The notes under the pieces: generated by a model
The model's input: only the letters and a program-made list of their open reading frames with translations
What the model was told of the DNA's origin: nothing
Database searches by the model: none
Translations under genes and position numbers: made by a program
Shown here: positions 49,698 through 59,868 of the stretch, in pieces
How positions within the stretch are numbered: the first letter of the stretch is position 1
Layout of the letters: each line of letters begins with the position of its first letter
Origin: Bacteroidota bacterium
GTDB lineage: Bacteria; Bacteroidota; Bacteroidia; JAHEXY01
Assembly: GCA_023251875.1 (NCBI GenBank)
Contig: JAHEXY010000005.1
Location: 62,001 to 126,000, forward strand
Reading direction: 5' to 3'
DNA length: 64,000 nucleotides

Positions 49698-51518
49698 ATG
49701 AAGAAACTATTACTACTTACACTTGCTTTATTTTCCATTCTTGAAATAAAAGCACAAACAAAAACCATCTCTAGTGATATTACATCAAATACTACTTGGT
49801 CAAAAGACACTATTTATTTGCTCAGCGGTGGTTTTATTTATGTTGTAAATAATGCAACATTAACTATTGAGGCCGGTACAATAATTAAAGGAAATGCAAG
49901 CTCCCTAGTAATTACCAGAGGAGCCAAAATTAATGCAGTTGGAACAGCAACGCAACCTATTGTATTTACATCTTATCAAGATGCAGGATCAAGAGCTCCT
50001 GCCGATTGGGGTGGTGTACTTATTTTAGGTAAAGGAATTATTAATGATCCTGCAGGAGAAAAAACTGCCGAGGGTGGCATTGATGCTACAAAAGGATTGT
50101 ATGGAGGAACTGACAATGAAGATTCTTCAGGTATTATGAAGTATTGCAGAATTGAATATGCAGGTATTGCTTACCAACCCAATAGCGAAACCAATGGATT
50201 AACATTAGGAGGAGTTGGTTCTAAAACAGTTTTGGAATATATACAAGTGAGTTTTGGTGGAGATGATTCTTTTGAATGGTTTGGCGGTGCAGTAAACTGC
50301 AAACACTTTATTGCATTTAGCGGACAGGATGATGAGTTTGACACTGACAATGGCTTTTCAGGAAAATTACAATTTTTTGTTTCTTTAAGAGATTCAAATA
50401 TTGCTGATGTATCAGGCTCTAATGGATTTGAATCAGACAATGATGCAACAGGAACTACGAATGCACCATTTACTCATGCTATTTTTTCTAATGTAACTAT
50501 TATTGGACCATCAAAAACATCTACTACTTCTATTAATAGCAATTTTAAAAGAGCCGCACATTTAAGAAGAAGTACAGAAGAATCTATTTACAATTCTGTT
50601 CTTACCGGTTTTCCGGTTGGATTAAAATTAGATGGACAAACTACTGGAGATAATGCAAATAATGATTTACTACAATGGAAGAACAATATACTTGCCGGTT
50701 GTGTGCAAGATTTAGATTCTACAACAATAACCGGTTTTGCAATGCGTGCTTGGTACAATTCAAATTCAAACACAACACTTCCTAATAGCACAGATATTAT
50801 GCTAGGAGATCCATACAATTATGCTAATCCTGATTTTCAACCTCAAACCGGATCACCATTATTATCAGGTGCAAGTTTTTCTAGTTCAAATTTAAATGAC
50901 AGTTTTTTTGAAACTACTTCTTATGTAGGCGCTTTTGATGGAACAAATGATTGGACATCGTGCTGGGCTAACTGGGATCCGCAAAATGCAGATTATACAA
51001 GCCCTGGCATTAATTATTTGTCTTCAGATTTTAGTTATACAACTTCAGGAGCAACGGTTACTTTAACCAATATGTCAACAAGTGCTGCATCTTATTCATG
51101 GAATTTTGGAGATAGCGCAACATCTACTTCAGAAAACCCAACACATACTTATGCAAATGATGGTACCTATACTGTTTGCCTTACCGTTACAACCGGTTCC
51201 GGCTGCATAGATTCTATTTGTTATGAAATTGGAGTAAGTACCGGTATTGAAACATTACACAACTTAACATCCTTGGTTGTATACCCAAATCCCTTTACTG
51301 ATTATGCAACAATTGATTTTACACTTAATAATGCTGTAGATGCTACTATTGCTATGCAAGATTTAAATGGACAAATAGTATTGAGCAGAAATGAAAGATT
51401 AATGAGCGGAACAAATGCTATTTTATTAGACGCAACAAAAATTCCATCAGGAATATATTTCACAAGAATTATTGGAAACAATATAAATGAAACTGTAAAA
51501 ACATTTATTGTAAAATAA
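49698..51518 (+). CDS. T9SS type A cargo with beta-helix-like and PKD domains
   Basis: 606 residues. Signal 'LFSILEIKAQ'. The main part (about 20-430) has short repeated hydrophobic/Gly strands ('NATLTIEAGTIIKGNASSLVITRGAKINAVG', 'IMKYCRIEYAGIAY') suggesting a right-handed beta-helix. A PKD domain lies about 440-510 ('YSWNFGDSATSTSENPTHTY'), and the type A sorting domain about 525-606 ('VYPNPFTDYATIDF', 'IPSGIYFTRI', 'KTFIVK'). Substrate or ligand unknown. It is paired with the TonB receptor upstream, which suggests it captures a ligand at the surface for that receptor. Confidence 0.87.
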   Translation: MKKLLLLTLALFSILEIKAQTKTISSDITSNTTWSKDTIYLLSGGFIYVVNNATLTIEAGTIIKGNASSLVITRGAKINAVGTATQPIVFTSYQDAGSRAPADWGGVLILGKGIINDPAGEKTAEGGIDATKGLYGGTDNEDSSGIMKYCRIEYAGIAYQPNSETNGLTLGGVGSKTVLEYIQVSFGGDDSFEWFGGAVNCKHFIAFSGQDDEFDTDNGFSGKLQFFVSLRDSNIADVSGSNGFESDNDATGTTNAPFTHAIFSNVTIIGPSKTSTTSINSNFKRAAHLRRSTEESIYNSVLTGFPVGLKLDGQTTGDNANNDLLQWKNNILAGCVQDLDSTTITGFAMRAWYNSNSNTTLPNSTDIMLGDPYNYANPDFQPQTGSPLLSGASFSSSNLNDSFFETTSYVGAFDGTNDWTSCWANWDPQNADYTSPGINYLSSDFSYTTSGATVTLTNMSTSAASYSWNFGDSATSTSENPTHTYANDGTYTVCLTVTTGSGCIDSICYEIGVSTGIETLHNLTSLVVYPNPFTDYATIDFTLNNAVDATIAMQDLNGQIVLSRNERLMSGTNAILLDATKIPSGIYFTRIIGNNINETVKTFIVK

Positions 51519-51537
51519 TTAATAGATAAAATTATAG

Positions 51538-51575
51538 AGGCTTAACGTCTAAAAGTGTTAGGCTTTTTTATTACT
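51538..51575 (+). terminator. Terminator after the T9SS cargo gene
   Basis: GCTTAAC and GTTAGGC form a 7-bp stem (one G-T pair) around GTCTAAAAGT, followed by six T. Confidence 0.65.
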
Positions 51576-51653
51576 TAAAATGCAAAACTTAATAAGAAAG
51601 TAATGGTTACATAAAATTCAGATAACTTATAATGTATTTCTTTGAATTAAAAA

Positions 51654-52508
51654 ATGAAACAAAAGAAACGAAATATTAATGTTGCAGTAATCTCAGATGT
51701 ACATTTGGGTACATATGGATGCCATGCAGAGGAGTTGGTAAAATATCTAAAAAGTATTCACCCCCAAAAGTTAATATTAAATGGAGATATAATTGATATT
51801 TGGCAATTTAATAAAAACTACTGGCCCAAAGCTCACATGCAGGTAATTAAACAAGTTTGCAGCCTCATAGCTAGAGGAACGGAAGTTTATTATATAACAG
51901 GAAACCACGATGAGTTGCTGCGGAAGTTTTCGGGATTTAAAATTGGTGGCTTTGAAATAGTAAATAAAATTACGCTTGAGCTAGAGGGTAAAAGAGCTTG
52001 GATATTTCATGGAGATGTTTTTGATGTGACTATGCAACACTCCAAATGGCTAACTAAACTTGGTTCTATTGGATACGACCTACTTATCTTACTTAATAAG
52101 TTTACAAATAACCTTTCCGAAAAATTGGGGAGAGGAAAATTTTCTTTCTCTAAAAAAATAAAAGATGGTGTAAAAATAGCAGTAAAATATATCAATGATT
52201 TTGAGGAAACAGTTGCGCAAATTGCAATTAGAAATAAATTTGATTATGTAATATGTGGACATATTCATCAACCGGAAATCAGAAAAATAAAGATGGGGGA
52301 AAGCGAAGTGACTTATCTTAATTCGGGAGATTGGATAGAAAATCTAACCGCTCTCGAATACAATCATGGAGAATGGAGCTTATATCGTTATAAAAGTATA
52401 GAACCTGAAACCATCCCATTCTCAGATCAAGAGGTTGAAATGCTTAGCACAGAAGAAATTTTTAAGCAACTCATAATGGAATTTAATTTTACGCCCAATA
52501 CTATTTAG
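51654..52508 (+). CDS. LpxH-like calcineurin-type phosphoesterase
   Basis: 284 residues. Metallophosphoesterase motifs in order: 'VISDVHLGTYG' (DxH), 'LILNGDIIDIW' (GDxxD), 'YYITGNHDELL' (GNHDE), 'WIFHGDVFD', 'YVICGHIHQPEI' (GHxH). 'QHSKWLTKLGSIGYDLLILLNKF' is the insertion seen in UDP-2,3-diacylglucosamine diphosphatase-like proteins of Bacteroidota. It probably acts in lipid A synthesis (UDP-diacylglucosamine to lipid X) or on a related diphosphate. No lpx neighbours are visible, so the substrate is inferred from family only. Confidence 0.88.
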   Translation: MKQKKRNINVAVISDVHLGTYGCHAEELVKYLKSIHPQKLILNGDIIDIWQFNKNYWPKAHMQVIKQVCSLIARGTEVYYITGNHDELLRKFSGFKIGGFEIVNKITLELEGKRAWIFHGDVFDVTMQHSKWLTKLGSIGYDLLILLNKFTNNLSEKLGRGKFSFSKKIKDGVKIAVKYINDFEETVAQIAIRNKFDYVICGHIHQPEIRKIKMGESEVTYLNSGDWIENLTALEYNHGEWSLYRYKSIEPETIPFSDQEVEMLSTEEIFKQLIMEFNFTPNTI

Positions 52509-52741
52509 AAACATTCTTTTATTTGTAGTGTTTAATTATTAACTGTTATTCATGTACAGTATTAATGTATTGAAAAACATGGAGTCACAAATTATAATGG
52601 AATGAATACAGCTTCTTAATGTATTATAATATTCAAATTTTGTTTTTAAATCTCAGTTTATCTTAACTTAATTTTGTTTCACTTTCCCAAGAAGTAATTC
52701 TCCCAAGAATTTTCCCATTTATATTAATATAATTAATATTT

Positions 52742-55639
52742 ATGCCTAAATTTTCGTTGGGGATTTGTATCTTTTTATCTCTACTTTTTTTTAAAGCAAA
52801 GGCTACTCATATTGTAGGTGCCGATTTAACAGCTGAATGTCAAGGAGGCAATTCATATAAAATAACCCTGCATTTTTATCGTGATTGCGAGGGGGTAGAG
52901 CCTAATCTTAATCCTGTTGTTACAGTTAAATCAGATAATTGCAATTTCAGTAAAGACATAACCCTTGATCTGGTATCTCAAACAGATATTTCTGCAGTTT
53001 GTTCCAGTCTTAAAACAACCTGCGAAGGAGGTACCTATCCGGGCGTTCAGGAATACGTTTTTGAAAAAACCTATAAATTACCCCAACAATGTGATGACTG
53101 GAAATTCTATTACAATGAATCGGGATCTTTTAGAAATGCAGCTATCACTAATATTTTTAATCCTACAAGTACTGAAATGTATATTGAATCAAGTTTGGAT
53201 AACAAAAATGTGTCGTGTGATAATTTGCCTCACTTTTCAAATCCACCCTATCCTTTTATTTGCATGGGAGAAGAGTATTGTTTTAATCCTGGCGCAATAG
53301 ATGACGATGGAGATTCACTTGTTTATTCTTTAGTATGTCCTAAATCTTTACCGGGAGCCAATGTAATTTATATGCCGGGGTTTACTTATATAAACCCATT
53401 GACCACTTCTACGCCTTTAGCAATTAACAGTGCCACAGGAGATATTTGTTTAACCGCTAAGAAAGTAGAAATAAGTGTGATGGCAGTTAAAATTACTGAG
53501 TACAGAAACGGAAAAGAAATTGGATATGTAATCAGGGATATTCAACTTACTGTAGTTGATTGTGGAAATACATTGCCCTATGTTGATGGCATTAACAAAA
53601 CGGATGAATATGAAATAGACATGGTAGCCAATTGTCAATATTGTTTTGATGTTTATTCTTATGATGATGATGCTTCTGATAATGTGAGCATGTCGTGGAA
53701 TAACGGAATAGCGGGAGCTACGTTTTCTGTTGCATCAGGCTCAAGACCTAAAGGGTCATTTTGTTGGACGGCACCATCCTCAAGCGTTAGTTCAAATCCT
53801 TATTTGTTTACAGTAGAAGTAAAAGATGACGCATGCCCTTATGTGGGCTCACAAGTATTTTCGTTTTCTGTATTTGTTACAGATGCATTAGATGTTTCGC
53901 TAACGGGGCCAAGTTCTGATATTCCATGCGGAAGCACTGCTGATATAATAGCAACAGCCAATGGAGGCAGTGGAAATTTTTCTTATGAATGGGATACCAA
54001 TCCTGTTGAAACAGCATCAAAAATTAATGTTTATTCCGGAACTTATACGCTCACCTTAACCGACAAAGATTTAGGATGTAGTGTACAAGAGGCGTATACG
54101 GTTACGGAATCAAAAATAAATCCTGATTTTAGTTTTACCAATGTATGCGAAGGCAATGAAAACAATTTTACCGATTTATCTACACTTGCTTTAAGTAAAA
54201 TTACAAGTTGGGAATGGCAATATGGAGATATACAGCAAGGGAGTTCGTATATTCAAAATAGCAGTTATTTATATGACAGTTGGGGAACCTATCCTGTAAG
54301 TTTAATTGTTGGTTCCGAATTTGGATGTATTGATACCATTACAAAAAATATAGAAGTATATGCAGTACCGATAACTGATTTTTCAGCTACTGATGTTTGC
54401 TTTAACGCTATCAATTATTTTAATGATGCTACAACTCTTGCAAATGGAAATATTTCTTCTTGGGATTGGAATATTGGCGATAAATATAATGCTACAACAC
54501 AAAACCCATCATATACTTTTAATCAAGTAGGCAGCTATAATATTACGTTGGTCACGTTTTCAAATAATGGATGTTCTGATACATTAACCAAAACTATAAA
54601 TGTATATGATAATCCTAGTGCCAATTTTACCTTTGATAAAGTATGTTTAAATGACACCACAACTTTTACAGATCAATCTACAATGCCAAACGGCCAACCC
54701 GGTAATTGGCAATGGGATTTTGGAGATGTAGTAAGTGCCGGTTCAACCAATACAAGTCCCACGTATGTATACACAACTCCTGGTATGCACGATGTGCAAT
54801 TAATTGTTGCTTCAGATAAAGGATGTATCGATACAATAAGCAATCAAGTTGAAGTATATTATTTACCTGAAATAAATTTTTCAGCACTGCCCATTGAAGG
54901 CTGTATGCCACTAGAGGTAAATTTTACTGATGCTTCAACAATTGGCAATGGATCTGTTATTAATTGGTTATGGAAAACAGATGGACTTGCATTAAGTGAT
55001 CAAAACCCCATACACACCTATTCACATGATGGTACTTACGATGTAAGTTTAACTGCTTTTTCTGATCATGGCTGTGTTTCGTCTTTAATGCAGAACGATT
55101 TTATTTTAGTGCATCCTAAACCAATCGCCAATTTCTCATTTGAGCCACAACCCACTTCCATTTTCTTCCCCTTTATTGAATTTGAAAACTCATCAGAAGG
55201 ATCTGTAAGTTGGTCATGGGATTTTGGAGATGAAACTACTGATAATAGCGAAAATCCAAAACACACTTATCCTGATTCAGGTTATTACAATGCTCAACTA
55301 ATTAGCTATACTGAATTTGGTTGTTCTGATACTTCTTTGCAAACAGTCATTATCGATCCTGACTTTTCAATTTACACACCCAATACATTTACTCCTAATG
55401 GAGATGGAAAGAATGATAATTTTTCAGCCTCAGGATATGGGATTATCGATTACCAAATGAACATTTATGATAGATGGGGAAACGAAATTTTTTCATCCTC
55501 TAATTCACAACAAAAATGGAATGGAAAAGACAAAAAAGGAAATATTGTTAAAATAGATACTTACGTTTATGATTTGCATGTAACGGATGTTTTTAATAAA
55601 AAACATCATCAAGTAGGGAATATTAATGTAGTAAGATAA
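52742..55639 (+). CDS. Large PKD-repeat protein with T9SS type B (gliding-motility-type) C-terminal domain
   Basis: 965 residues. Signal 'LLFFKAKAT'. N-terminal about 20-280: Cys-rich beta domain ('ECQGGNSYKITLHFYRDCEG'). Then Ig-like and about five PKD domains between about 465 and 875 ('WEWQYGD', 'WDWNIGD', 'WQWDFGD', 'WSWDFGDETTDNSENPKHTY'). The C-terminus (about 880-965) is a type B sorting domain: 'YTPNTFTPNGDGKNDNFSASG', 'IYDRWGNEIF', 'GTYVYDL'-like 'DTYVYDLHVTDV'. Type B proteins need PorP/SprF-type partners; four such genes exist elsewhere in the window. It may be an adhesin, which is inference. Confidence 0.9.
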   Translation: MPKFSLGICIFLSLLFFKAKATHIVGADLTAECQGGNSYKITLHFYRDCEGVEPNLNPVVTVKSDNCNFSKDITLDLVSQTDISAVCSSLKTTCEGGTYPGVQEYVFEKTYKLPQQCDDWKFYYNESGSFRNAAITNIFNPTSTEMYIESSLDNKNVSCDNLPHFSNPPYPFICMGEEYCFNPGAIDDDGDSLVYSLVCPKSLPGANVIYMPGFTYINPLTTSTPLAINSATGDICLTAKKVEISVMAVKITEYRNGKEIGYVIRDIQLTVVDCGNTLPYVDGINKTDEYEIDMVANCQYCFDVYSYDDDASDNVSMSWNNGIAGATFSVASGSRPKGSFCWTAPSSSVSSNPYLFTVEVKDDACPYVGSQVFSFSVFVTDALDVSLTGPSSDIPCGSTADIIATANGGSGNFSYEWDTNPVETASKINVYSGTYTLTLTDKDLGCSVQEAYTVTESKINPDFSFTNVCEGNENNFTDLSTLALSKITSWEWQYGDIQQGSSYIQNSSYLYDSWGTYPVSLIVGSEFGCIDTITKNIEVYAVPITDFSATDVCFNAINYFNDATTLANGNISSWDWNIGDKYNATTQNPSYTFNQVGSYNITLVTFSNNGCSDTLTKTINVYDNPSANFTFDKVCLNDTTTFTDQSTMPNGQPGNWQWDFGDVVSAGSTNTSPTYVYTTPGMHDVQLIVASDKGCIDTISNQVEVYYLPEINFSALPIEGCMPLEVNFTDASTIGNGSVINWLWKTDGLALSDQNPIHTYSHDGTYDVSLTAFSDHGCVSSLMQNDFILVHPKPIANFSFEPQPTSIFFPFIEFENSSEGSVSWSWDFGDETTDNSENPKHTYPDSGYYNAQLISYTEFGCSDTSLQTVIIDPDFSIYTPNTFTPNGDGKNDNFSASGYGIIDYQMNIYDRWGNEIFSSSNSQQKWNGKDKKGNIVKIDTYVYDLHVTDVFNKKHHQVGNINVVR

Positions 55640-55642
55640 ATT

Positions 55643-57100
55643 TTACTCATCCGTTTTCTTTCTATGCCCACTTTCATGGTATTCTGCATCAATATTGATA
55701 CTCCAAATATCATAAGGCGTTTCCGTTAATTTAAGATAATTTCGAGCAGCTAACATGCCACTATAAATAGAATGATCTTGGTTGTTGTATTTATACAAGC
55801 CCCCTCTACCTACCGGTGTTAAATTCGAAATACCTTTAAGATGTTTTTGTAAAAGTTCATACGGTTCTTTGTATCCCAAATAATAAGTAGGATAACTTTC
55901 GGTTTCTCTAACTACCCAGCCTTTTTCAAAAGCCCCTTTGGGTATAAGCTTGGTAATTTCTAGTTCTGTAACGGCTAAATTAATTAAGGATTCATCATTC
56001 ATTTTCCATATATCATCATTCTGAAAAGTAAAATACTCAACACTAATGGCCGACTTATTTTGGTTCCCTACCATTGCTTTTGAAAAATTATTATAATTGG
56101 CTATTCTTGCCATTTTAACATCGGAAGAATGTATGTATATCCATTGATCAGGAAAAAGATTATCGCCATTTATCAATAAGTCAACAGTGATATGTTCTCT
56201 ATAATACAATGAGTTTACAGCTTTATCAATATCATCGCCAAAACCAGGAGATAAAAGCTTATAAAAATGTGTTAGCGGTGCACTATTAAAATAATGATCG
56301 GCTTTAATTTGATAGGTGTTGCCCTCTCTGTCTTCCACCTCAATAGATTCAATTTTGTTTTCTGTTTTGTTAAATCGAGTAACTTTAGTATCCGTAATAA
56401 TTTTACCGCCTGCATTTTTAATGAGCTCCGCCATTTTCTCATACATCTGACCTGAACCATATTTAGGGTAATCAAATTGTTCAACCAATGTTTTAGGGCC
56501 ATTGCCATTAGAAAAAGACAGTGCATTTTTGATTACCTCAATAATATCTAAGCCTTTAATTCTTTGAGAAGCCCATTCAGCTCCAATTTGATTACAGGGT
56601 ATGCCCCATACCTTTTCGGTATAAGTTTTAAAAAATGTAGTGTATAATTTTTTACCAAATTTTTGAGTAATCCATTCTTCAAAAGTTTTGGCTTCTTCTT
56701 GTTTTTTAAACTTAGTAGCGGCAAAAGAAAAAAATGCATGAATAGATTCAAATATGCCCATTTTTAAAAGAGCGTCTGTTGCTTTAATGGGATATAAAAA
56801 ATATTTTCCCTTGTAATAAATACGCGTTAATCGATTTACAGGAATAAAATCTTTACCCAGTAAATCATGCCACAAATCATTTACTTCTTTATTATTGGTA
56901 AAAAACCGGTGAGGACCCACATCAAATCGAATCCCGTCTCGTTCTTCTGTCCTTGCTAATCCACCAATCAAATGATTTTTATCTACAATTACGAGATTGG
57001 TTTTCCCATGCTTAATGAGTTCTAAACCTACAGACAAGCCAGCCGGTCCAGTACCTACAATACAACATTCAATTATTTCATTTTTTGTAATCTCGTTCAT
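55643..57100 (-). CDS. UDP-galactopyranose mutase-like FAD-dependent oxidoreductase
   Basis: 485 residues. 'CCIVGTGPAGLSVGLELIKHG' (FAD Rossmann), 'DKNHLIGGLARTEERDGIRFDVGPHRFF' and 'YIHSSDVKMARIANYNNFS' match the NAD(P)-binding amine-oxidase/UGM-related group found in surface-polysaccharide loci. The C-terminus 'GRGGLYKYNNQDHSIYSGMLAARNYL' closes the FAD site. It may carry out a ring contraction or redox step on a nucleotide- or lipid-linked sugar. Flippase gene 14 bp upstream. The stop is 3 bp from that of the convergent type B cargo gene. Confidence 0.82.
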   Translation of the reverse strand: MNEITKNEIIECCIVGTGPAGLSVGLELIKHGKTNLVIVDKNHLIGGLARTEERDGIRFDVGPHRFFTNNKEVNDLWHDLLGKDFIPVNRLTRIYYKGKYFLYPIKATDALLKMGIFESIHAFFSFAATKFKKQEEAKTFEEWITQKFGKKLYTTFFKTYTEKVWGIPCNQIGAEWASQRIKGLDIIEVIKNALSFSNGNGPKTLVEQFDYPKYGSGQMYEKMAELIKNAGGKIITDTKVTRFNKTENKIESIEVEDREGNTYQIKADHYFNSAPLTHFYKLLSPGFGDDIDKAVNSLYYREHITVDLLINGDNLFPDQWIYIHSSDVKMARIANYNNFSKAMVGNQNKSAISVEYFTFQNDDIWKMNDESLINLAVTELEITKLIPKGAFEKGWVVRETESYPTYYLGYKEPYELLQKHLKGISNLTPVGRGGLYKYNNQDHSIYSGMLAARNYLKLTETPYDIWSINIDAEYHESGHRKKTDE

Positions 57101-57113
57101 CTAAAAAATTATA

Positions 57114-58601
57114 TCATTTTGAAAAAGGATTCCTTGATTTAATAGCCATTAAAAAACTTTGAAATGTAGGATCATTTCTAATAATAAAATAGGAAAATAT
57201 TGAATATGAAAATATAATTACTAATGAACGAGTAGCAATTTCAACAATAGGTAATTTAAACCCCGCAAATTTAAAATTGATAAACAAACATACAATGATA
57301 AAACCAATAATTTTAAAATGTAATGAATCAAAAGGCTGAATCTTATATTTGATATAAATATATGTGTATTTTAGTAGATTATAGGAAACGCTACCCATCA
57401 CAGCTGCAATTGCAGCGCCTTCAATTCCATATAATGGAATAAAAATAAGATTACAAATTATGGTTACAATTAACATTGAAAATAAAAGACAAATTCCAAT
57501 TAAATAATTTTTCGAATTAAAGATTATAGCATTATTTAAACCAGTTAGCATGTTTATAAAAGCCCCTGTGCTTAAAATATACACTACATTTATTCCCAAA
57601 TAAAAATCTGGGGGAAGCATTTTTAATAATGCACTTATATTTGTAATTACGCCTAAAAATAATATACCGCCTATTAAAATAAGATATTTTGATGAACGTA
57701 TGTAAATTTCTTTTATCAAATCCATGTCATTATTTACCCAGGCATCTGAAACTTTAGGGCTTGCAATTCTATCTATTGCATTGATGGGAGCCTCAATAAA
57801 AGTAGGAATAAAAGCTACTAGAGAATATACGCCAACTATTGCTAATGGTAAATAAGTAGCAAGCATTAATGAATCAATATATTTTATTCCTAAAGTAGAT
57901 ACAGAGCCTATTGATAATAAAAATCCATAAGCCATCATTTTCTTCAAAGGCTGTTTTTTAAAAAAGGAAAAATTAATTTTAAAACTGGGTTGACCAACTT
58001 TAAACGTATAAAATAATAACACCAATAATTGAATACCATATATACCCACAAAAAATATAATTAATGTATTGATATTTATCCATCTAATAAAATAGATCGA
58101 AAATAGAATCATAGATAACAATCGGACTAAAATATCATTTAAAAAAGTTGGAACCGAGGATTTAAAAATAGAGGAACAGTAGGCATTTATTACAACTACC
58201 AAACAAAGAAAAAAGGATAATGGAAAAATATAATAAAAAAAATCAGTAAAAAGTTTTGCCTCTTTTGAATATTGTGCAATTATTACATCTCTAAAAATAT
58301 ATAGAAAGAAGGAGCTTATTAAAAATCCAATTAGTGGGAAAATTAACATAAAACCAAAATATCCCTGATGACCATTCTTTTCATTTCGAAATATTGGGAA
58401 ATACCTTATAGTGATATTAGTAGCTCCCATTGGCATAAAAATGGCGAGTAACATGGAAAAAGAATATAAGATTCTTGTTAAGCCAATTTCTTCTGAGCTG
58501 AGAAAATGCGGCTGAACAATGATTGTATTAACAAAGCCAATCGCTATACCTAAATAAGTAATTAGCGTATTTTTTACACCTTGCTTTAAGATAATTCCCA
58601 A
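57114..58601 (-). CDS. Polysaccharide flippase (Wzx / MOP superfamily)
   Basis: 495 residues with about 12-14 hydrophobic helices. 'NTLITYLGIAIGFVNTIIVQPHFLSSEEIGLTRILYSFS' is the typical N-terminal helix pair of the polysaccharide-synthesis flippase family. Later 'LTGLNNAIIFNSKNYLIGICLLFSMLIVTIICNLIFIPLYGIEGAAIA' fits the C-terminal domain. It moves lipid-linked oligosaccharides across the inner membrane. It is co-directional with the UGM-like gene. Confidence 0.88.
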   Translation of the reverse strand: MGIILKQGVKNTLITYLGIAIGFVNTIIVQPHFLSSEEIGLTRILYSFSMLLAIFMPMGATNITIRYFPIFRNEKNGHQGYFGFMLIFPLIGFLISSFFLYIFRDVIIAQYSKEAKLFTDFFYYIFPLSFFLCLVVVINAYCSSIFKSSVPTFLNDILVRLLSMILFSIYFIRWININTLIIFFVGIYGIQLLVLLFYTFKVGQPSFKINFSFFKKQPLKKMMAYGFLLSIGSVSTLGIKYIDSLMLATYLPLAIVGVYSLVAFIPTFIEAPINAIDRIASPKVSDAWVNNDMDLIKEIYIRSSKYLILIGGILFLGVITNISALLKMLPPDFYLGINVVYILSTGAFINMLTGLNNAIIFNSKNYLIGICLLFSMLIVTIICNLIFIPLYGIEGAAIAAVMGSVSYNLLKYTYIYIKYKIQPFDSLHFKIIGFIIVCLFINFKFAGFKLPIVEIATRSLVIIFSYSIFSYFIIRNDPTFQSFLMAIKSRNPFSK

Positions 58602-58925
58602 TAGTAGAATCTATTTAAAAGAAAACAGAATTGCAATATTAGAAAACAATTCGAACTTTCAGTCTGTTTTAAGTTTAAATTTGTATTTTTATAACATGCT
58701 ACAAAAACTTATATTCAAAAATAAATTACTGGAAAAAACACGTTTTCAAATTTAGCTTGTGGAAATACAATCTGTTTTGGGGATGGGTTTTTGGATATAA
58801 ATTATTAATATTCATATTGATAGAAATGGAGATATGAAATAGCCATCTGCCAAAATAGATTATTAATACTGATGAAGATTACTTGATGTATTCCAAATGA
58901 CATTTTAAAAACAAATAATCTACGT
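58602..58925. other. 324-bp intergenic region between divergent genes
   Basis: AT-rich. An open frame of about 50 codons with several Trp and aromatic codons (around 58690-58837, plus strand) has no start codon or homology that I recognise. No clear promoter box, repeat or RNA is seen. Confidence 0.5.
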
Positions 58926-59816
58926 ATGAAATTATTTTTAAAGATCATTTTTAGAGAATGGTATAATTTACTTAAAAACAAGAATTATAGGGCATTTTTT
59001 AGACTAGCACTTGTTTATACAACATTTAATAAGCGATATCGGTCTATGAACCTTAGAGTATTAGGATATCGTTTACTTATTGCTGATAGTCTTTCCTTTA
59101 TATGGCAATTCAAAGAAATATTTGTTGATGAATTTTATTGTTTTGAAAGTAATACTGACCGACCAATAATTTATGACTGCGGCTCCAATATTGGGCTTAG
59201 TTGCCTGTATTTCAAAAAAATATATCCATTAGCAAGGATTAAGGCATTTGAAGCCGATCCTAAAATCTGCGACATATTAAAAACAAATCTTTCTCAGAAT
59301 TTTATTAAAGGAGTAGAAGTATTCGATAAAGCGGTTTGGATTAATGATGCAACTCTATTTTTTGAAAGCGAAGGAGCTGATGGGGGCTCATTAATTAATA
59401 GTCAATCTAATAATAGAATTGAAGTTCAGGCAATTAGACTGCGTACTTTACTTGAAAAAGAAGAACATGTTAATATGCTTAAAATGGATATTGAAGGTGC
59501 AGAAACAGCTGTAATTGAAGATTGTCGCGATTTATTAGATAAAATTGATAACCTTTTTATTGAATATCATTCTTATACCAGCAATGAACAAGAACTAGAA
59601 AAAATTTTAATGATATTAAGAGAAAATAATTTTCGGTATTACCTTCAAGCAGCCAACAATAGGAAAATACCATTAATAAATACAGACAAGGAAAAAAATA
59701 TGGATTTTCAGGCTAATATTTTTGCTTATCAGAGAGAACGTAAAGTTAATTTAGAAAGAAAAACAAAGCCATCGAAAAACAAAAACACCTTGGAATTATT
59801 GGATAGTGTAAACTAA
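58926..59816 (+). CDS. FkbM-family SAM-dependent methyltransferase
   Basis: 296 residues. 'IIYDCGSNIGLSCLYFKKIYP' (SAM-binding glycine loop), 'AFEADPKICDILKTNL' and 'NMLKMDIEGAETAVIEDC' are diagnostic FkbM motifs. Members O-methylate sugars in antibiotics, exopolysaccharides and O-antigens. The N-terminal 55 residues are basic, possibly for membrane association. It is followed 52 bp later by a nucleotide-sugar epimerase, consistent with a polysaccharide role. Confidence 0.9.
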   Translation: MKLFLKIIFREWYNLLKNKNYRAFFRLALVYTTFNKRYRSMNLRVLGYRLLIADSLSFIWQFKEIFVDEFYCFESNTDRPIIYDCGSNIGLSCLYFKKIYPLARIKAFEADPKICDILKTNLSQNFIKGVEVFDKAVWINDATLFFESEGADGGSLINSQSNNRIEVQAIRLRTLLEKEEHVNMLKMDIEGAETAVIEDCRDLLDKIDNLFIEYHSYTSNEQELEKILMILRENNFRYYLQAANNRKIPLINTDKEKNMDFQANIFAYQRERKVNLERKTKPSKNKNTLELLDSVN

Positions 59817-59823
59817 ACCTTGC

Positions 59824-59831
59824 TAAATTTG
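59824..59831 (+). promoter_or_regulatory. -7 box (TAAATTTG) of the epimerase gene
   Basis: TAAATTTG matches TAnnTTTG. A TTG at 59799-59801 is 22 bases upstream, slightly longer than the consensus spacing. The ATG at 59869 is 37 bp downstream. Confidence 0.45.
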
Positions 59832-59868
59832 TCCTGCATATATTTTTACACAGCAAACCTCTTAAAAA

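Noticed and set aside
58690-58837. Open frame of about 50 codons rich in Trp and Phe upstream of the FkbM gene
   Set aside because: It has no plausible start codon, no ribosome binding site and no recognisable similarity.
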